Assembly: GCF_000239815.1 (NCBI RefSeq)
Contig: NZ_CAFK01000299.1
Coordinates: 62,001-126,000 of the forward strand
DNA length: 64,000 bases
Reading direction: 5' to 3'
Source: Bradyrhizobium sp. STM 3843
GTDB taxonomy: Bacteria > Pseudomonadota > Alphaproteobacteria > Rhizobiales > Xanthobacteraceae
Below, one piece after another: positions 61,330-64,000 of the stretch. A model generated the notes under the pieces. The model had not been told where the DNA came from and did not search any database. It saw nothing but the letters and a program-made list of their open reading frames with translations. Each line of letters opens with the position of its first letter. Positions within the stretch are counted from its first letter, which is position 1. Made by a program: the position numbers and the translations under genes.

Positions 61330-61365
61330 TCTTGCCGGCCACGATGTCCGCGGCGAGCTGCGGCA
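61295..61365 (-). pseudogene. 3' relic of a zinc-type alcohol dehydrogenase gene
   Basis: The minus strand ends SLPQLAADIVAGKIKGRVVIDVKA followed by a TAG at 61295-61297. This is the characteristic C-terminus of MDR/quinone oxidoreductase-type zinc dehydrogenases. Nothing of the rest of the gene remains upstream in the window, so it was deleted or displaced. The relic overlaps the end of iclR. Confidence 0.6.
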
Positions 61366-61433
61366 GTGATAGGTTTGACAAACAGGCGGGTGACACTAAC
61401 CTGGACCTTGCGTTTTCTTGGAGCAACGGTGCC

Positions 61434-62849
61434 GTGAACCCGATCAAGTCTGGCGCCAACCCGGCCGCTCCTGAACCGGCCCTTCAGGTCCTGCTCGAGC
61501 GCTTGTCCAACAAGTTGGCGCGAGGTGCGCTTCTGGTCGGCGATCCGGTCGACGCGCGCTATCGGGAAGACCGCAGGGGAAAGCACTCTGCGCCGCCGCG
61601 ATTTGTCCTTCGACCAAGGTCAACTGCGGAGGTTTCAGAATGCCTCGCCGCATGCAACGAGCTTGAGCAGCCACTTGTCGTCCAAGGCGGTCGCACCGGC
61701 CTTTCGGGCGCGCATCGTGTCGTCGGAGGCGAGGCAGTTCTGTCGTTGGAGCGCATGACCGCCGTAGAAGAGATTTCTGAGGACGGCGCCACAATCCTCG
61801 TGGAAGCGGGAGCACCGCTCCAAGCTGTGCAGGAGGCGGCTGACGCGGCCGGGCATGTTTTCGGGGTCGATATCGGATCCAGGGGGACGGCGACCATCGG
61901 CGGCAATATCGCAACCAACGCCGGCGGCATTCGTGTGTTGCGCTATGGCATGTTCCGGGCTCAGGTCGCAGGCCTGGAAACGGTCCTGGCCGACGGCACG
62001 ATACTTTCCTCACTGCGGGGTCTGGACAAGGACAACACCGGCTACGATCTGAACCAGCTGTTCATCGGCAGCGAGGGCACGCTGGGCGTTGTTACTCGTG
62101 CGAGGCTGCGTTTGCATCCCAAGCCCGTCGCCGAAGCCAACGCCTTCCTAGCGGTGCCGTCCGTCGAGGCGGCGTTGGGCCTCCTTGGCCGGCTGCGACG
62201 AGCTCTTGGTCCTTCTCTGTCGGCCTTCGAACTCATGCTTCCAGAAGCGGTTGATGGTGTCGTCAGGTTTCTCGGCATTCCGCGACCGATCCGGACAACC
62301 GCCCCCGCCTACGTGCTCACCGAAGTCCAGTCCGTCAGCGAGGCGTCCATCGTCGAGACGTTTGCTTCCTGCTTGATGCAGGAAATCGAAGACGGTCTCG
62401 CACTCGATGGGGTCGTTTCACAATCCTCTCGGGAATTCCGATCGTTGTGGGATATGCGCGATTCCTGTGCCGACTATGTCCGTAGTCTTCAACATGTCGT
62501 CGGCCTCGATATCAGCGTTCCAACGTATCGGATCGTGGACTTTCTTCGGGACGGCCAAGCCGAGCTGAGGGCCATCGATCCCTCAACCGAACTGATCGTG
62601 TTCGGCCACGTCGGCGACGGCAACCTGCACTATGTCATTCGAACCCCCAGACACCACGAAGCCGCGGAGAAGATCTATCACCTGGTCGCCCGACACAACG
62701 GCTCGATCTCGGCCGAGCACGGCATCGGCATCGACAAGAAAGCTTGGCTGCACCTTTCTCGAAGCCCCGCGGAACTCAGGACGATGCGTCTGCTGAAGTC
62801 CGTTTTCGACCCGAAAGCAATCCTTGGTCGCGGACGCATTTTCGACTGA
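61434..62849 (+). CDS. GlcD-like FAD-binding oxidase (D-2-hydroxy acid dehydrogenase type)
   Basis: A 471-residue flavoprotein. The PCMH-type FAD domain spans about residues 55-240 with VVQGGRTGLSGAHRVVGG, GTATIGGNIATNAGGIRVLRYG and FIGSEGTLGVVTRARL, and the C-terminal FAD-oxidase domain has ELIVFGHVGDGNLHYVI and SAEHGIGIDKK. The start is a GTG at 61434 with GGAG about ten bases upstream; the longer frame would include the dehydrogenase relic in antisense. It oxidises a 2-hydroxy acid to a keto acid, a plausible late step of the pathway. Confidence 0.9.
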   Translation: MNPIKSGANPAAPEPALQVLLERLSNKLARGALLVGDPVDARYREDRRGKHSAPPRFVLRPRSTAEVSECLAACNELEQPLVVQGGRTGLSGAHRVVGGEAVLSLERMTAVEEISEDGATILVEAGAPLQAVQEAADAAGHVFGVDIGSRGTATIGGNIATNAGGIRVLRYGMFRAQVAGLETVLADGTILSSLRGLDKDNTGYDLNQLFIGSEGTLGVVTRARLRLHPKPVAEANAFLAVPSVEAALGLLGRLRRALGPSLSAFELMLPEAVDGVVRFLGIPRPIRTTAPAYVLTEVQSVSEASIVETFASCLMQEIEDGLALDGVVSQSSREFRSLWDMRDSCADYVRSLQHVVGLDISVPTYRIVDFLRDGQAELRAIDPSTELIVFGHVGDGNLHYVIRTPRHHEAAEKIYHLVARHNGSISAEHGIGIDKKAWLHLSRSPAELRTMRLLKSVFDPKAILGRGRIFD

Positions 62850-63061
62850 CCCGTTGGCGCCAGGCCGACCTCGCGGTTGTCGGCGCGGGTCCAGCGCATT
62901 GGCGCGCTGGAGACTATGGCCGAAGGCGCCGCGCTGATGAAGGCCGGCGCCAACCGAGCCTGCGCCGAAAGCGGCCGCCGGGATTAAAGTGTGCAGCACG
63001 ATCGCGCGCGCGTCGTCCGACCGGACCCGCGCCAAGTGGATGCGACCGCCGACGCGACGGA
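62850..63061. other. Short intergenic region, possible gene remnant
   Basis: A frame ending at 62986-62988 reads RIGALETMAEGAALMKAGANRACAESGRRD before its stop, which looks protein-like but has no start or known domain. It is probably a remnant. Nothing else is seen. Confidence 0.35.
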
Positions 63062-63277
63062 TCAGGTCGGCTCCTGACGACGCGACCCGGGCTGCCCCCG
63101 CGCTTCGCCGAGAAGCTGGCCCGTCGTGCTGTTGACGAAGTGCAGCGATGTGCACGCCGGGCACCACACCGGGACGTGGGTGTCTTCGGGTTTGCGCGCT
63201 TCCAGGGCTTCCTCGTCCAGCCGGAGCTGAACGCTTATTCCCGTGCGCGGGCACTTGAACAGGATCTGCCGCCGCAT
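63062..63277 (-). CDS. Small cysteine-motif (zinc-ribbon-like) hypothetical protein
   Basis: A 71-residue protein starting MRRQILFKCPRTG (a GTG at 63298 would add seven residues). Two Cys pairs, CPRTG near residue 9 and CPAC near 41, are spaced like a zinc ribbon, followed by LHFVNSTTGQLLGE. Similar small proteins with KCPxTG and CPxC motifs occur in Bradyrhizobium. Function unknown. Confidence 0.7.
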   Translation of the reverse strand: MRRQILFKCPRTGISVQLRLDEEALEARKPEDTHVPVWCPACTSLHFVNSTTGQLLGEARGQPGSRRQEPT

Positions 63278-63695
63278 GCCGCGAACATGCGCCCTCACCG
63301 CCCATCGGCGAAGTTACGGATCATTACTTAGCGCTCTCTCCGGAAGTTGAGGTGGGTCAAGGCGAACCGCAGGGGCGGGCCTAGCAAATGAACTGCATCA
63401 GGGCGCTACGACGCCGATTGCGCGAGGAGGCGAGCCCGGACTCTTAGACACTCCGAGTCTTCGCCTGTCGACTGCGCCAAGAACCGCAACAAGAGGGCCG
63501 GCTCGGAGAGCGGCCGCCCGGCAGGTTCGCTGGAACCAAACTTGGCACCGCGGGTTTCACTGCCAAAGAACTGGAAAAAAGAACCGGAAAATGGACGCAG
63601 CGAACAATCAGCCTCGGCGCTCCTTCTGCGGAAGCCGGGGCTGATTTGCGTTCGACCCTCGATCCGAAAGCTTCATCGTGGTGCTCAGGAGAGCC
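63278..63695. other. Intergenic region with a strong stem-loop
   Basis: About 420 bases. AATCAGCCTCGGC (63606-63618) and GCCGGGGCTGATT (63634-63646) form a 13-bp stem with one G-T pair and a 15-base loop, about 50 bases before the ATG at 63696. It could be a leader element or a repeat; there is no other gene. Confidence 0.5.
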
Positions 63696-63965
63696 ATGAT
63701 GTCCGTGGACCTTCACCGTGACGACCTCGCGGCCGTTGTACGCTACGCGCTCGAGACGACCCGCGCGACGACCGTGTGCCCGTTCCACGAGGAGGTCCTC
63801 ATCCGGGTGGGAGACGATGCCGCCGAGAGCCACGCGCTCGAACTCGCCAAGAGGATCACCAAGAGCGACGGATCGACATGGGACAGGGAAGCGCTGCGGC
63901 GTGAGATCGGGCGGCAGCTCGTCGCCGCAGCGGACGGCCGATGTCCGCGCTGCGAAGCCACCTAG
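63696..63965 (+). CDS. Hypothetical protein with paired cysteine motifs
   Basis: An 89-residue soluble protein, MMSVDLHRDDLAAVVRYALET, with CPFHEEVLIRVGDD and a final CPRC. The two Cys-containing motifs could bind metal. The ATG at 63696 is preceded by CAGGAGAG. Proteins of this form appear in Bradyrhizobium without known function. The promoter lies in the 420-base gap upstream. Confidence 0.7.
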   Translation: MMSVDLHRDDLAAVVRYALETTRATTVCPFHEEVLIRVGDDAAESHALELAKRITKSDGSTWDREALRREIGRQLVAAADGRCPRCEAT

Positions 63966-64000
63966 CCAGCGTAAACAGCAACCTACGTCCCGCGCGCGAG

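Noticed and set aside
62850..63061. A short plus-strand frame ending at 62988 as a gene
   Set aside because: No start, ribosome binding site or domain; recorded as a possible remnant only.
1..64000. CRISPR arrays, rRNA genes, prophage and transposase genes
   Set aside because: No regular spaced repeats, no rRNA sequence, and no transposase, integrase or phage structural motif seen in any frame.

Overview
The window is high-GC DNA that reads as the chromosome of a soil alphaproteobacterium, most likely Bradyrhizobium or a close relative (Nitrobacteraceae, Rhizobiales). This is inferred from gene content: many ABC uptake systems with their own regulators, short-Q-loop bd oxidase genes, CoA-transferase and Rieske oxygenase catabolic clusters, and many LysR/GntR/IclR/MarR regulators. 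It is an accessory, catabolism-rich region of back-to-back transporter and enzyme modules, most with a divergent regulator and a readable palindromic operator. No rRNA, complete tRNA, CRISPR array, prophage or intact insertion sequence is visible.

Layout. 0-2.4 kb: two FAD monooxygenase genes (one cut by the window edge, one frameshifted) divergent from a TetR gene, with two operators between them. 3.1-8.4 kb: a LysR gene convergent with a likely cioA-cioB-poxB operon, an oxygen-consuming overflow chain (pyruvate to acetate, electrons to ubiquinone, then oxygen). 8.8-9.2 kb: a decayed LysR gene. 9.5-18 kb: a split NMT1/SsuA-type ABC system (permease, ATPase, two paralogous binding proteins), a GMC oxidoreductase, a membrane-anchored Sel1/TPR-like protein and a TAXI-type solute receptor paired with the ATPase. 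18.5-19.4 kb: an alpha/beta-hydrolase-like protein lacking the expected nucleophile.

19.5-27.7 kb: a GntR-centred unit. A class III aminotransferase, a ThDP enzyme and a PotD-like binding protein lie on one side; a PotA-type ATPase and two PotB/C-type permeases lie on the other. Three near-identical TTGATGCATCAA-like sites sit at the three promoters. 27.9-37.6 kb: a tightly packed eight-gene operon encoding a Rieske oxygenase, Rieske ferredoxin, two amidohydrolase-2 (decarboxylase-type) enzymes and an Fbp-type ABC transporter with two binding proteins. It is divergent from a MarR gene across a perfect 19-bp palindrome. It looks like an uptake and degradation system for an unidentified aromatic acid.

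37.8-47 kb: stress and detoxification genes (two paralogous alpha/beta hydrolases, two SnoaL-like proteins, MFS exporter, azoreductase, SDR, DoxX, pirin) with two LysR genes. 47.5-48.2 kb: an L,D-transpeptidase-like lipoprotein. 48.5 kb: a tRNA-Lys 3'-half that may be an attachment-site scar.

48.9-62.8 kb: a large catabolic unit. The minus strand carries a CoA-transferase pair, a molybdopterin oxidoreductase, an AhpD-like protein, a class II aldolase, a PfkB kinase and an SDR. The plus strand carries a PotA-type ATPase, a fused double permease, a binding protein, an IclR regulator and a GlcD-like FAD oxidase. Two copies of a GTTCTATATTATAGAAC-type palindrome lie at the divergent promoters. 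The window ends with two small cysteine-motif proteins. The MarR/Rieske operon and the IclR-associated CoA-transferase/molybdoenzyme/aldolase cluster are the best candidates for undescribed pathways; their substrates cannot be read from sequence.
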